Source: an uncultured Eubacteriales bacterium
GTDB lineage: Bacteria > Bacillota > Clostridia > Oscillospirales > CAG-272
Length of the DNA: 64,000 bases
NCBI GenBank assembly: GCA_905205065.1
Contig: CAJLCI010000009.1
Span: 14,465-78,464, forward strand
Reading direction: 5' to 3'
Below the pieces are notes generated by a model. The model saw only the letters and a list, made by a program, of their open reading frames with translations, was not told the DNA's origin and ran no database searches. This document shows, in pieces, positions 27,028 to 36,754 of this stretch (positions are counted from its first letter, which is position 1; each line of letters opens with the position of its first letter). The position numbers and the translations under genes are program-made.

Positions 27028-28224
27028 ATGAAAACAACAGACAGCGCATACAAAAATGAATTTCAGTCTTTTGCTTTTGACTTTCTGACCGATAACGGTT
27101 TTGCTTCCTATTTTTCAGAAAATTATATTATAGTTCCCGGTCTTTGTGATGTACACGTACATTTCAGAGAACCGGGTTTTTTATATAAAGAAACGATTAA
27201 AAGCGGTTGCAGAGCCGCAGCACACGGAGGATATACGGCTGTATGTTCAATGCCGAATCTAAACCCTGTTCCGGACTCACTTAAAAATCTGAAGCCCCAG
27301 CTTGATGCAATCGAAAAATCGGCGGAAATCAAAGTGATCCCGTACGGTGCGGTTACAGTCGGAGAAAGCGGCCGCGAGCTCTCCGATATGAAGGGCATGG
27401 CAGAATATGTGTGCGCTTTTTCCGATGACGGCAAAGGAGTTCAGCGAGAGGATATTATGAGACAGGCTATGCTTGAAGCCCGTTCACTCGGAAAAATCAT
27501 AGCAGCTCACTGCGAAGACAACACACTTCTCCGCGGCGGATATATTCACGACGGAGAATATGCCCGTCAGCACGGACACCGCGGAATTTGCAGCGAAAGC
27601 GAATTCAGACAGATTGAAAGAGATATAAAGCTGTCTAAGGAAACGGGATGTGCATACCATGTGTGCCATATATCAGCAAAAGAAAGCGTAGACCTCATAA
27701 GAGACGCCAAAGCCGAGGGAGTCAATATTACCTGCGAAACTGCGCCGCATTATCTTGTACTTTGCGATGACAACCTTGAGGAGGACGGTCGATTTAAAAT
27801 GAATCCTCCTCTCCGTGGCAAAGCAGACAGAGAAGCTCTGCTCCGCGGAATTGCGGACGGCACAATTGATATGGTTGCAACCGACCATGCACCTCACAGC
27901 GCCGAGGAAAAATCACGAGGACTTGAGAGAAGCCTGATGGGAATTGTCGGACTTGAAACGGCTTTTCCGGTTCTCTATACAGAGCTCGTAATGAAAGGCT
28001 TCTGCAGCCTTGATAAACTTATCGACCTGATGTGCATAGCACCCAGAAGACGCTTTGGTATAGACGGAAGTCACGATTTCGCAGTATTTGAAATTTCCGA
28101 ACCCTATCATATAGACCCTGATAAATTTTACTCTCAAGGCAGGTCGACACCGTTTTCGGGCAGAAAGGTTTCCGGACGATGCGTGCTGACTGTTTCAAAT
28201 GGAAAAATAGTATATAAAGAATAA
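27028..28224 (+). CDS. pyrC: Dihydroorotase
   Basis: This zinc enzyme closes carbamoyl-aspartate to dihydroorotate, the third pyrimidine step. The 398-aa class I-like product has the metal motif DVHVHFREPG (near residue 42), MPNLNPVPDS, AHCEDN, and ATDHAPHSAEEK near residue 290. The N-terminal ~35 residues lack the usual beta-sandwich metal-free start seen in PyrC of Bacillus and are short. The ribosome site is AGGAGG. It is the first gene after the attenuator, 52 nt ahead of carB. Confidence 0.94.
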   Translation: MKTTDSAYKNEFQSFAFDFLTDNGFASYFSENYIIVPGLCDVHVHFREPGFLYKETIKSGCRAAAHGGYTAVCSMPNLNPVPDSLKNLKPQLDAIEKSAEIKVIPYGAVTVGESGRELSDMKGMAEYVCAFSDDGKGVQREDIMRQAMLEARSLGKIIAAHCEDNTLLRGGYIHDGEYARQHGHRGICSESEFRQIERDIKLSKETGCAYHVCHISAKESVDLIRDAKAEGVNITCETAPHYLVLCDDNLEEDGRFKMNPPLRGKADREALLRGIADGTIDMVATDHAPHSAEEKSRGLERSLMGIVGLETAFPVLYTELVMKGFCSLDKLIDLMCIAPRRRFGIDGSHDFAVFEISEPYHIDPDKFYSQGRSTPFSGRKVSGRCVLTVSNGKIVYKE

Positions 28225-28276
28225 CCATCATAACGGAAAACTGTTAAAAAGAATCACATAACGGAGGAATACTATA

Positions 28277-31200
28277 ATGTCAAAACGAACGGATATTAAA
28301 AAAATAATGATAATCGGCTCAGGTCCTATTGTTATCGGACAGGCCGCAGAGTTTGACTATGCCGGAACACAGGCATGTCTTGCACTTAAAGAGGAAGGCT
28401 ACGAGGTTGTTCTCTGCAATTCAAATCCCGCGACGATAATGACGGATACCTCCATCGCTGACAAAGTATATATGGAACCGCTGACACTTGAATATATTGC
28501 ACGTATATTAAGATACGAACGTCCGAATGCTATAATTCCGGGAATTGGAGGACAGACCGGACTTAATTTAGCCATGCAGCTTGAAAAAAAGGGAGTGCTT
28601 AAAGAATGTTCGGTAGAGCTTCTCGGTACAAGCAGCAGGAGTATTGAACAGGCCGAGGACCGTGAACTTTTTAAAGAGCTTTGTCAGTCAATCGGAGAAC
28701 CGACAATTCCTTCTGAAATCACCTATTCTCTTGAAGAGGCAAAAAAAGCCGCGTCTAACATTGGATATCCGGTTGTACTTCGTCCGGCCTTTACTTTGGG
28801 AGGTACAGGAGGTGGATTTGCAAATAACGAGACAGAACTGATTGAAATCGGAACAAATGCGTTTAAGCTGTCACCGGTACATCAGGTACTTATAGAAAAA
28901 AGCGTAAAAGGCTTTAAAGAAATTGAGTTTGAAATGATGCGTGACAAAAACGACAATGTTATCACGGTCTGCGGAATGGAAAATATAGATCCGGTAGGAG
29001 TTCATACCGGAGATTCTATAGTTGTCGCACCGATAATGACGTTAAACGACCATGATCTAAAAATGCTCGGCGACAGTGCGGTAAAACTCATCAAAGCGCT
29101 GAAAATTGAAGGCGGATGCAACATACAGTTCGCGCTCAGCCCGGATTCAAGCGAATACTATCTTATAGAAGTAAATCCAAGGGTTTCCCGTTCGTCTGCA
29201 CTTGCGTCAAAGGCAAGCGGATACCCAATCGCCAAGGTTACCGCCAAGGTTGCCGTAGGTATGTCTCTTGATGAGATAGTCATTGCAAATACAACGGCCG
29301 CCAAAGCTCCTGTTCTCGATTATGTTGTTGCAAAGCTTCCGCGTTTTCCATTTGACAAATTTGCCTCCGCTTCAAACGTCCTCGGAACACAGATGAAAGC
29401 AACCGGTGAAGTTATGGGAATCGGGTCGTCACTTGAAGAGTGTCTGCTCAAATCTGTAAGATGCCTTGAAACCGGAGCATCTCATTTCTGGCTTTCAAAG
29501 TTTGCAGACAAAAGCGAGCAGGAACTTATTGATTATCTTTATGATTATAAAGATGACAGTATTTTTGCTGTAACTCAGCTGCTCCGGATCGGAACATCAG
29601 TTTCAAAGCTTCACGAAATAACAAAAATTACATCCTTTTTCCTTGAGTCACTGAAAAAAATCGTCGATATGGAACAATACATTTCTCTCCATAAAAACAA
29701 TGTCACAGCGCTTAAGAGTGCAAAAAAGATGGGCTTTTCCGATAAAACCATCGCGGGACTTTGGAATACTGACGAAATTGAAGTTTACAAAATGAGGCAC
29801 AGTGAAGAAATCAGCCCGGTATTCCGTATGGCGGACACGCTCCATACCGGGGCATATATTCCTTATTTCTACTCATCGTATTCCGAAAAGAACAAATCAG
29901 TCGTAACAGATAAAAAGAAAATAATTGTTCTCGGCGCAGGTCCGATTCGTATCGGACAAGGAGTTGAATTTGATTACTCTACCGTACATGCGGTTAAGAC
30001 TATAAAGGAATGCGGCTACGAAGCGATAATTATCAACAATAATCCGGAAACCGTATCGACCGATTACACTACGGCTGATAAACTGTACTTTGAGCCTCTT
30101 ACACCTGAGGATGTAATGAATATCGTAGAGTTTGAAAAACCTGAGGGAGTAATTGCTTCCCTCGGAGGTCAAACAGCGATAAATCTCGCGCGGCCGCTTC
30201 GTGAACGCGGAGTCAAAATCATAGGGACAGACTGTGATGCGATTGACAGGGCAGAAGACCGTGATATGTTTGAAAAGCTTCTGCTTTCGCTCAATATTCC
30301 TCAGCCCAAGGGTAAAGCCGTTACAAACATTGAAGACGGCGTCAGCGCCGCGGATGAAATCGGATATCCGGTACTTGTCAGACCTTCGTTTGTTCTCGGC
30401 GGACGTGCGATGCAAATTGTTTCAAATGAAGATCAGCTTCGTCATTATCTGAAAACTGCCGTTGCAATTGACGAGGACAAGCCGGTTCTTGTTGACAAAT
30501 ATATCGTCGGTAAGGAAGTCGAAGTTGACGCAATATGCGACGGAAGGGATGTATTTGTTCCGGGAATTATGGAACTCGTTGAACGAACGGGAGTTCATAG
30601 CGGAGATTCTATCAGCGTGTATCCTCCGTTCAGCATTTCACCGAAGGTCAAAGGAATTATTCTGCAGTATGCTAAAAGGCTCGGTCTCGGCATCGGAATA
30701 CAAGGGCTTTTCAATGTGCAGTTTATTGTTGACAAAGATGAAAATGTTTATATTATAGAGGTAAATCCCCGCTCCTCACGCACCGTACCGTTTCTTTCAA
30801 AAGCAACTGGCTACAGTCTCGCAGATATTGCAACCGAAGTTATTCTCGGAAAAAGCCTTAAAGAACAAGGAATCTTTGATATTTATCCTGACGAAAAGAA
30901 AAGATGGTATGTTAAAGTTCCGGTATTCTCTTTCAGCAAGATACGCGGCTTAGATGCTTACCTGTCACCTGAAATGAAATCCACAGGAGAGGCAATCGGA
31001 TATGATAATAAGCTGAACCGAGCCCTTTATAAAGCCCTTCAGGCCTCCGGTATGCATCTGCAGAACTACGGGACTGTATTCGCCACTATTTCCGACAGGG
31101 ACAAGGAAGAGGCTCTGCCGCTTATACGCAGGTTTTATAATCTCGGTTTTAACATTGAAGCTACAAGCGGGACCGCCGAATATCTGAAAAAGAATTGTAT

Positions 31201-31450
31201 ACGTACAAGAATTTTGCATAAAATAGGGGAAGGAAGCGACGATATTCCGACAGCTATAAGACAGGGACACATTGCGTATGTGATTAACACAAGTGACGTC
31301 GCATCGCTCGGACAGCTTACGGACGGATATAAAATTCGTACATTAGCCACGGAAAATAATATAACCATGTTTACTGCTCTTGATACAGTCAGAGTGCTTT
31401 TAGACGTACTTGAAGAAACAACACTCTGCGTATCAACAATAGATTCTTAA
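28277..31450 (+). CDS. carB: Carbamoyl-phosphate synthase large subunit
   Basis: This 1057-aa subunit makes carbamoyl phosphate from bicarbonate, ammonia and two ATP. Two homologous halves are clear: each opens with a nucleotide motif (IMIIGSGPIVIGQAAEFDYAG and IIVLGAGPIRIGQGVEFDYS) and has an ATP-grasp core (RPAFTLGGTGGG and RPSFVLGGRAMQIV, EVNPRVSRSSALASKA and EVNPRSSRTVPFLSKA). The C-terminal ~130 residues form the allosteric MGS-like domain. It normally works with the small glutaminase subunit CarA (PyrAA). No carA is next to it or anywhere in the window. That is unusual for a pyr cluster; carA may lie elsewhere on the chromosome. Confidence 0.97.
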   Translation: MSKRTDIKKIMIIGSGPIVIGQAAEFDYAGTQACLALKEEGYEVVLCNSNPATIMTDTSIADKVYMEPLTLEYIARILRYERPNAIIPGIGGQTGLNLAMQLEKKGVLKECSVELLGTSSRSIEQAEDRELFKELCQSIGEPTIPSEITYSLEEAKKAASNIGYPVVLRPAFTLGGTGGGFANNETELIEIGTNAFKLSPVHQVLIEKSVKGFKEIEFEMMRDKNDNVITVCGMENIDPVGVHTGDSIVVAPIMTLNDHDLKMLGDSAVKLIKALKIEGGCNIQFALSPDSSEYYLIEVNPRVSRSSALASKASGYPIAKVTAKVAVGMSLDEIVIANTTAAKAPVLDYVVAKLPRFPFDKFASASNVLGTQMKATGEVMGIGSSLEECLLKSVRCLETGASHFWLSKFADKSEQELIDYLYDYKDDSIFAVTQLLRIGTSVSKLHEITKITSFFLESLKKIVDMEQYISLHKNNVTALKSAKKMGFSDKTIAGLWNTDEIEVYKMRHSEEISPVFRMADTLHTGAYIPYFYSSYSEKNKSVVTDKKKIIVLGAGPIRIGQGVEFDYSTVHAVKTIKECGYEAIIINNNPETVSTDYTTADKLYFEPLTPEDVMNIVEFEKPEGVIASLGGQTAINLARPLRERGVKIIGTDCDAIDRAEDRDMFEKLLLSLNIPQPKGKAVTNIEDGVSAADEIGYPVLVRPSFVLGGRAMQIVSNEDQLRHYLKTAVAIDEDKPVLVDKYIVGKEVEVDAICDGRDVFVPGIMELVERTGVHSGDSISVYPPFSISPKVKGIILQYAKRLGLGIGIQGLFNVQFIVDKDENVYIIEVNPRSSRTVPFLSKATGYSLADIATEVILGKSLKEQGIFDIYPDEKKRWYVKVPVFSFSKIRGLDAYLSPEMKSTGEAIGYDNKLNRALYKALQASGMHLQNYGTVFATISDRDKEEALPLIRRFYNLGFNIEATSGTAEYLKKNCIRTRILHKIGEGSDDIPTAIRQGHIAYVINTSDVASLGQLTDGYKIRTLATENNITMFTALDTVRVLLDVLEETTLCVSTIDS

Positions 31451-31494
31451 AAATTACGGTAAATCGGCGCTGATAATAGAAAGGAGCCCTGAAA

Positions 31495-32232
31495 TTGAAT
31501 CAGGTTATTTATACAGTTACAGAAAATGCGTGTATCGCTGAAAAAATATATAAAATGATACTAAGCGGAGACATATCGGAAATTAAGGCGCCGGGTCAAT
31601 TTGTAAATTTAAAGCTCGACGGTTTCTTTCTTCGCCGCCCGATATCGGTCTGCGATGCAGAAAACAATAACCTCACTCTGATTTACAAAATAGTTGGCAA
31701 GGGTACCGACCGAATGAGCAAGCTGAAGGCAGGCAAAAAACTTGATGTGCTTACAGGTCTCGGAAACGGATATGATATCACTCTGTCCGGAAACAATCCT
31801 CTCCTTGTCGGAGGCGGAGTCGGAATTCCCCCTCTTTATATGCTTTGTAAAAGACTGATAGAAAAAAAGGCAAAGCCAACCATAATTCTGGGCTTCGGTA
31901 CTGCCGGAGAAGTATTTTACGAAAATGAATTTAAGGAACTCGGAGTACCAGTCTATGTGACAACAGCTGACGGAAGCTACGGACAAAAGGGATTTGTCAC
32001 AGATGTTATGAAGAATCTGAATTATACCTATTTTTATGCGTGCGGACCTGAACCAATGTTCCGTGCAATCGACAAAATTGCACAGACAGGAGGACAATAC
32101 AGCTTTGAAGAAAGAATGGGCTGCGGTTTCGGTGCATGTATGGGATGCTCATGTAAAACACTTGCCGGAAGCAAACGGATCTGCCGAGAAGGTCCGGTCA
32201 TGAAAAGGGAGGAAATTATATGGGAGAATTAA
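31495..32232 (+). CDS. pyrK: Dihydroorotate dehydrogenase electron transfer subunit
   Basis: PyrK carries FAD and a [2Fe-2S] cluster and passes electrons from PyrD to NAD. The 245-aa product has the flavin motif RRPISVCDAE, the nucleotide-side LLVGGGVGIPPLYMLCK, and the cluster ligands Cys210, Cys215, Cys218 and Cys230 in CGFGACMGCSCK...C. The start is a TTG, 8 nt behind AAGGAG; no ATG closer to the usual N-terminus exists. The 3' end overlaps pyrD by 13 nt, so the pair is translationally coupled. Confidence 0.95.
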   Translation: MNQVIYTVTENACIAEKIYKMILSGDISEIKAPGQFVNLKLDGFFLRRPISVCDAENNNLTLIYKIVGKGTDRMSKLKAGKKLDVLTGLGNGYDITLSGNNPLLVGGGVGIPPLYMLCKRLIEKKAKPTIILGFGTAGEVFYENEFKELGVPVYVTTADGSYGQKGFVTDVMKNLNYTYFYACGPEPMFRAIDKIAQTGGQYSFEERMGCGFGACMGCSCKTLAGSKRICREGPVMKREEIIWEN

Positions 32233-33137
32233 GTGTAAATCTATGCGGAATAGAGCTTGACAATCCTGTCATTCCCGCCAGCGGTACATTTGGTTACGGT
32301 TTGGAATTTGCCGAGCTTTACGATATAAACATGCTCGGTACCTTTTCCTTTAAGGGAACGACAAGGGAACCACGATTCGGAAATCCTACGCCGCGTATTG
32401 CTGAATGTCCCGCTGGAATGCTCAACGCTGTCGGACTTCAAAATCCGGGTGTCCATACAGTAAAAGAAGATATTCTGCCAAAGCTCGCAGAAATTTTCCA
32501 CAAGAAAGTTATGGCAAATGTAGGAGGCTTTTCGGAAAGCGAGTATGTATATGTCTGCGAAATGCTTAACGACTGTGAGCAAATCGGATGGTTTGAAGTA
32601 AACATAAGCTGTCCTAATGTTCACGGAGGGGGAATCAGTTTCGGAACAAACCCTGATGCAGCCGCAAAAATTACTGCCGCGGTTAAACGTATTGCCAAAA
32701 AACCGATCATTATCAAACTGTCCCCGAACGTTACTGATATCACAGAGCTTGCGAAAGCCTGTGAAGCCGCCGGAGCCGATGGCATAAGTCTTATAAACAC
32801 ATTGCTCGGAATGAGAATAAACCTTAAAACGGGAAAGCCGCTGCTCGCGAATAAAACCGGCGGCTTTTCGGGAAGCGCCCTCTTCCCGGTCGCAGTACGT
32901 ATGGTATGGCAAGTTGCGTCCGCCGTCAAAATTCCGGTTGTGGGCATCGGAGGTGTTTCCTCTGCCGAAGACGTACTTGAAATGATGTATGCCGGAGCTA
33001 CTGCAGTTGAAGTTGGAGCTGCAAATCTTATAAATCCGTTCGCCTGTAGAGATATTATTCAAAGCCTGCCCGGTGCAATGAAAAATTATGGGATTAGCAG
33101 GCTTTCGGATATAATAGGGGCGGCAGCGGACAGGTAA
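32220..33137 (+). CDS. pyrD: Dihydroorotate dehydrogenase, class 1B catalytic subunit
   Basis: This FMN enzyme oxidises dihydroorotate to orotate. The 305-aa product has the class 1 layout: NPVIPASGTFGYG, SFKGTTREPRFGNPTPRI, GLQNPGV, the catalytic Cys in VNISCPNVHGGG, NTLLGMRINL, and the phosphate-binding PVVGIGGVSSAEDVLEMMYAGATAVEVG. Coupling to pyrK shows the 1B (NAD-dependent) type. It is translated from an ATG inside pyrK. Confidence 0.96.
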   Translation: MGELSVNLCGIELDNPVIPASGTFGYGLEFAELYDINMLGTFSFKGTTREPRFGNPTPRIAECPAGMLNAVGLQNPGVHTVKEDILPKLAEIFHKKVMANVGGFSESEYVYVCEMLNDCEQIGWFEVNISCPNVHGGGISFGTNPDAAAKITAAVKRIAKKPIIIKLSPNVTDITELAKACEAAGADGISLINTLLGMRINLKTGKPLLANKTGGFSGSALFPVAVRMVWQVASAVKIPVVGIGGVSSAEDVLEMMYAGATAVEVGAANLINPFACRDIIQSLPGAMKNYGISRLSDIIGAAADR

Positions 33138-33221
33138 AAATATCTCAGTATCCGTAAATAGCTGATTCCATGCAATATTTTTCAATGTATACCGCGCAAA
33201 GTTCCGCTGTGATTCAAAAAG

Positions 33222-33350
33222 AACCCCACCCCATCATACGACATTTCGGCGGTGGAATTGTACCGCCGCCGAAAAAAGTCAGCGGAAGCCGCCAATCGGG
33301 ACAGATTACATTTACAGGCGGGGATATCTCACTTGTAGTTGTAAAATATA
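33222..33350 (+). repeat. Intergenic repeat element, copy B (1 unit)
   Basis: The head (CCATCATACGACATT, CGGCGGTGGAATTG, CCGCCGAAAAAAGTCAGC), one unit (GATTACATTTACAGGC, 33304-33319) and tail (ATCTCACTTGTAGTTGTAAA) are present, with no tandem expansion. It ends about 10 nt before the pyrF ribosome site. Confidence 0.7.
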
Positions 33351-33379
33351 AAAGATAAGAAAGAGAGGACTTAATCATA

Positions 33380-34078
33380 ATGGGAAAAGACGTAATTATT
33401 GCTTGTGATTTTTCCGATAAGCATTCGGTAACAGAATTTCTCGACAAATTTAAGGATAAAAAACCGTATGTAAAAATCGGAATGGAGCTTTTCTATGCAG
33501 AAGGGCCGCAGATTGTAAAAGAAATAAAAAAAAGAGGACATAAAATTTTTTTGGATCTTAAGCTCCATGATATTCCCAATACAGTAAATAAAGCAATGCG
33601 TGTTCTCTCTTCACTTGACGTCGATATGTGCAACCTTCATGCCGGCGGTACCCGCCGCATGATGGAAGCGGCCGTTGAGGGACTCACCCGCGCGGATGGG
33701 ACAAGACCTCTTCTGATTGCGGTCACTCAGCTGACATCAACAGATCAGGAAAGCATGGAAAAAGATTTACTTATTAAAGAACCAATTGACAAGGTTGTTA
33801 TGCATTACGCAAAAAACGCAAAAAAATCAGGACTTGACGGAGTCGTTTGCTCTCCGATGGAAGCGCGGAAGGTTCATTCTGTCTGCGGTTCAGATTTTCT
33901 TACGGTTACGCCCGGAGTACGGTTTGCAGACAGCGACAATGGAGATCAGCGCAGAGTTATGACACCGTCCGAAGCGAAAAAAATCGGTTCAGACTATATA
34001 GTAGTGGGCAGGCCCATAACAGCGGCTGAAGATCCGGTTTCCGCTTACAATCGATGCATCAAAGAATTTTGCGGCTGA
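33380..34078 (+). CDS. pyrF: Orotidine 5'-phosphate decarboxylase
   Basis: This enzyme removes CO2 from OMP to give UMP, the last pyrimidine step. The 232-aa product has the catalytic motif FLDLKLHDIPNTV (Asp/Lys/Asp), IACDF at the N-terminus, TVTPGVRF and SDYIVVGRPITAAEDP near the C-terminus, matching the short bacterial group. It lies behind an AGAGAGGA ribosome site, downstream of repeat element B. Confidence 0.96.
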   Translation: MGKDVIIACDFSDKHSVTEFLDKFKDKKPYVKIGMELFYAEGPQIVKEIKKRGHKIFLDLKLHDIPNTVNKAMRVLSSLDVDMCNLHAGGTRRMMEAAVEGLTRADGTRPLLIAVTQLTSTDQESMEKDLLIKEPIDKVVMHYAKNAKKSGLDGVVCSPMEARKVHSVCGSDFLTVTPGVRFADSDNGDQRRVMTPSEAKKIGSDYIVVGRPITAAEDPVSAYNRCIKEFCG

Positions 34079-34203
34079 AAATATACGAAATACTTTGCAG
34101 TTAAAATTGTTTTGCAGCATGCAGATACAGCAAGTTTGAAGGCACTTGTGTTGTAATACTGAAACTACATCCATATTATTTCTTCATGAAAGGAAACAAA
34201 ATC

Positions 34204-34842
34204 ATGACAGATACAGAAAAGAATATAGCAAGAGGTTTATTAAGTATAAAAGCTGTTTTTTTCCGCCCTGATGATCCATTTACCTGGGCAAGCGGAATTA
34301 AAAGCCCGGTGTATTGTGACAACAGACTTATACTTACCGCTCCGAACGTCAGAAACGATGTCGAAAATGCGCTTGCAGCTGCAATTAGGGAAAACTACCC
34401 GGAAACAGAGCTTTTGATGGGAACATCGACAGCGGGAATTGCGCACGCAGCAATCACAGGTCACATTATGGGACTTCCTATGGGATATGTGCGTTCCGGT
34501 GCAAAAGATCACGGCAGACAGAATCAAATTGAAGGAAAGATTGAAGCCGGAAACAAGGTCGTTGTTGTCGAAGATCTAATTTCAACGGGAGGCAGTGTAA
34601 TCGAGGTCGTAAATGTACTGCGCGACGCCGGAGCTGAAGTACTTGGAATCGTAAGTATATTTACCTACGGAATGAAAAAGGGAATTGAACGTTTAGCAGC
34701 GGCCGGCGTAAAAAATTATAGTCTTACTAACTTTGACGTTATTGCAGAAGTGGCGGCAAATGACGGATATATAAATTCAGAAGACATAAAACGCCTTATC
34801 GCTTTTCGTAATAACCCATCCGATGAGTCATGGATACATTAA
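34204..34842 (+). CDS. pyrE: Orotate phosphoribosyltransferase
   Basis: This enzyme joins orotate to PRPP to give OMP. The 212-aa product has PFTWASGIKSPVYCDNR near the N-terminus, MGTSTAGIAHAAI, YVRSGAKDHGRQNQIEG and the PRPP loop VVVVEDLISTGGSV. An ATG six codons upstream overlaps the AAAGGA ribosome site, so the later ATG is chosen. Its stop codon is followed within about 10 nt by repeat element C. Confidence 0.96.
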   Translation: MTDTEKNIARGLLSIKAVFFRPDDPFTWASGIKSPVYCDNRLILTAPNVRNDVENALAAAIRENYPETELLMGTSTAGIAHAAITGHIMGLPMGYVRSGAKDHGRQNQIEGKIEAGNKVVVVEDLISTGGSVIEVVNVLRDAGAEVLGIVSIFTYGMKKGIERLAAAGVKNYSLTNFDVIAEVAANDGYINSEDIKRLIAFRNNPSDESWIH

Positions 34843-34850
34843 GGGGCAAA

Positions 34851-35022
34851 ACCCCGTCATTAGGCGTTCCGGCATTGGTCTAAAATCACCGCCGGAAAAA
34901 GTGAGCAGAATCCTCCGTCTATAGAGGCTAATGCTTTTTTACACGCGAATTCCTTTTACATTGGAACGCATTTACAGTTAAACGCCTTACAGACAGTAGC
35001 ATCTCACTTTTAGTTATAAAAC
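34851..35022 (+). repeat. Intergenic repeat element, copy C (4 units)
   Basis: Head elements are clear: CCCCGTCATTAGGCGTT, CACCGCCGGAAAAAGTGAGC, and CCTCCGTCTATAGAGGC (34912-34928), which can form a small hairpin. Four units follow (34929-34995, including GAACGCATTTACAGTT and AAACGCCTTACAGACA) with 1-2-nt indels, then the tail ATCTCACTTTTAGTTATAAA. It is one of the best-preserved copies and lies 60 nt before pyrB. Confidence 0.75.
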
Positions 35023-35082
35023 GCAAATAGGATAAGACGCCGGTACGCATATAATACACTAACGGAGGCGAATATTTCTCAT

Positions 35083-36000
35083 ATGAAAAATATAATTAAT
35101 ATAATGGATTTATCTGTTGATGAAATCGAGCAGCTTATACATTGCGCTGACGATATTATAAAAAATCCGGTTAAATATCAGGATGTTTGCAGACACAAGA
35201 TTCTTGCAACCCTTTTCTTTGAACCTTCAACCAGAACTCGGTTAAGCTTTGAATCCGCAATGCTTTCCCTCGGAGGAAATGTGCTCGGATTTTCAGAAGC
35301 ATCTTCAAGCTCGGCTTCAAAGGGTGAAAGCGTTGCCGATACAATTTCGGTAGTAAGCGGTTATGCGGATATAATCGCTATGCGTCATCCTAAAGAAGGA
35401 GCTCCGCTTGTAGCATCTATGCATTCCACCGTTCCGATAATAAACGCCGGAGACGGTGGACATTATCATCCCACTCAGACGCTTACAGACCTTTTGACTA
35501 TTCATCATGAGAAGGGACATTTTGATAATCTTACAATCGGCTTGTGCGGAGACCTTAAATTCGGACGTACCGTTCACTCGCTAATCGGTGCAATGTCACG
35601 TTATCCAGGAGTAAAATTTGTTTTGATTTCTCCGGAAGAGCTCAAGCTTCCAAGCTTTGTAAAGCAGGAATACATAAAACCACAGGGAATTGAATACAGT
35701 CAAAGTACTTCTCTTGAAGATGTAATAGGAGATCTTGATATACTTTATATGACAAGAGTCCAAAAGGAGCGCTTTTTCAATGAAGAGGATTATCTGAGGC
35801 TTAAAGACAGCTATATTCTCACAGAAGACAAAATGAAGCTGGCAAAAAGCGACATGTGCATACTGCATCCTCTTCCCCGCGTAAATGAAATTTCAGTTTC
35901 AATTGACAGTGATCCGAGAGCATGCTATTTCAGACAAGCCCACTATGGCAGATATGTCAGAATGGCGTTAATCATGAAGCTTTTAGATATTACACTCTGA
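35083..36000 (+). CDS. pyrB: Aspartate carbamoyltransferase catalytic subunit
   Basis: This enzyme joins carbamoyl phosphate and aspartate, the first committed pyrimidine step. The 305-aa product has [16 protein letters not shown] (carbamoyl-phosphate site, STRTR), [44 protein letters not shown], and the C-terminal [13 protein letters not shown]. Its regulatory partner PyrI follows, separated only by repeat element D, so a PyrB-PyrI holoenzyme sensitive to nucleotides is expected, as in enteric bacteria and some Clostridia. Confidence 0.97.
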   Translation: MKNIINIMDLSVDEIEQLIHCADDIIKNPVKYQDVCRHKILATLFFEPSTRTRLSFESAMLSLGGNVLGFSEASSSSASKGESVADTISVVSGYADIIAMRHPKEGAPLVASMHSTVPIINAGDGGHYHPTQTLTDLLTIHHEKGHFDNLTIGLCGDLKFGRTVHSLIGAMSRYPGVKFVLISPEELKLPSFVKQEYIKPQGIEYSQSTSLEDVIGDLDILYMTRVQKERFFNEEDYLRLKDSYILTEDKMKLAKSDMCILHPLPRVNEISVSIDSDPRACYFRQAHYGRYVRMALIMKLLDITL

Positions 36001-36048
36001 AATTCGGACAAGTTCTGACAGTTTAATTTAGTCTGCAGGTGTAAAGCT

Positions 36049-36256
36049 CATCATAAAGTAGTTTCGGCGGCAGATTGCGGTGGTTGCATATTATCGACCG
36101 GAAAAAGTAAGCAAAGTTTGCCGTCTATAGAAGCGGACGCCTTTACACAAGAACATCTTTAAAGCCGAACGCTTTACATGATGGCGCCTTTAACACGATA
36201 ATACTTTCATAGTTGGATGCCTTTACAGGCGCAGAATCTCGCTTTGAGTTATAGTG
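36049..36256 (+). repeat. Intergenic repeat element, copy D (6 units)
   Basis: Head: CATCATAAAGTAGTTTCGGC, GACCGGAAAAAGTAAGC and CCGTCTATAGAAGC. Six units in perfect 16-nt register follow at 36135-36230 (GGACGCCTTTACACAA, GAACATCTTTAAAGCC, GAACGCTTTACATGAT, GGCGCCTTTAACACGA, TAATACTTTCATAGTT, GGATGCCTTTACAGGC). The tail is AATCTCGCTTTGAGTTATAG. It separates pyrB and pyrI, which are usually adjacent or overlapping. Confidence 0.78.
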
Positions 36257-36278
36257 AAAAGAAAGGACAAAATTAAGC

Positions 36279-36695
36279 ATGAATATAGACAGTATTAAAA
36301 ACGGAATTGTAATTGACCATATCGCTGCCGGTTTGGGAATGAAACTGTATTTTCTTCTCGGACTTGATTCTCTCGACTGTTCAGTCGCAATTATAAAAAA
36401 TGCGCCGAGCAATAAAATGGGAAAAAAAGATATAATAAAAATAGACTCTTGTACATCCGTAAACTTTGATGTAATAGGATATGTTGATCCGAATGCTACG
36501 GTAAATATTATTAAAGACAGCAAGCTTGCAGAGAAAAAGACAATTGCGATGCCTGAAACTCTTACCAATGTAATAAAATGCAAAAATCCAAGATGTATCA
36601 CTTCTGTCGAACAGGAGCTGCCACACATCTTTAAGCTGACAGACAGGCATGAAAAAATATACCGCTGTGCTTATTGCGAAACAAAAATAAAATAA
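36279..36695 (+). CDS. pyrI: Aspartate carbamoyltransferase regulatory subunit
   Basis: PyrI binds nucleotides and a zinc that holds it to PyrB. The 138-aa product has the N-terminal allosteric domain (MNIDSIKNGIVIDHIAAGLG) and a C-terminal zinc site with four Cys: Cys101 and Cys106 in CKNPRCI, and Cys130 and Cys133 in CAYC. Length is a little under the ~150 aa of the enteric protein. The ribosome site is GAAAGGA. It is the last pyr gene. Confidence 0.95.
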   Translation: MNIDSIKNGIVIDHIAAGLGMKLYFLLGLDSLDCSVAIIKNAPSNKMGKKDIIKIDSCTSVNFDVIGYVDPNATVNIIKDSKLAEKKTIAMPETLTNVIKCKNPRCITSVEQELPHIFKLTDRHEKIYRCAYCETKIK

Positions 36696-36713
36696 AAAAC
36701 TGAGATGTGTGCC

Positions 36714-36742
36714 TTGACTTAAGACGAAAAATCTGATATAAT
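36714..36742 (+). promoter_or_regulatory. Promoter of the pur cluster
   Basis: TTGACT (36714-36719) and TATAAT (36737-36742) with 17-nt spacing, directly upstream of the riboswitch. Confidence 0.85.
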
Positions 36743-36754
36743 AATTTTGTGATA

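Noticed and set aside
32241..33185. 314-codon minus-strand frame over pyrD
   Set aside because: Antisense to an intact pyrD; it is rich in Cys, Phe and Arg as expected for a shadow.
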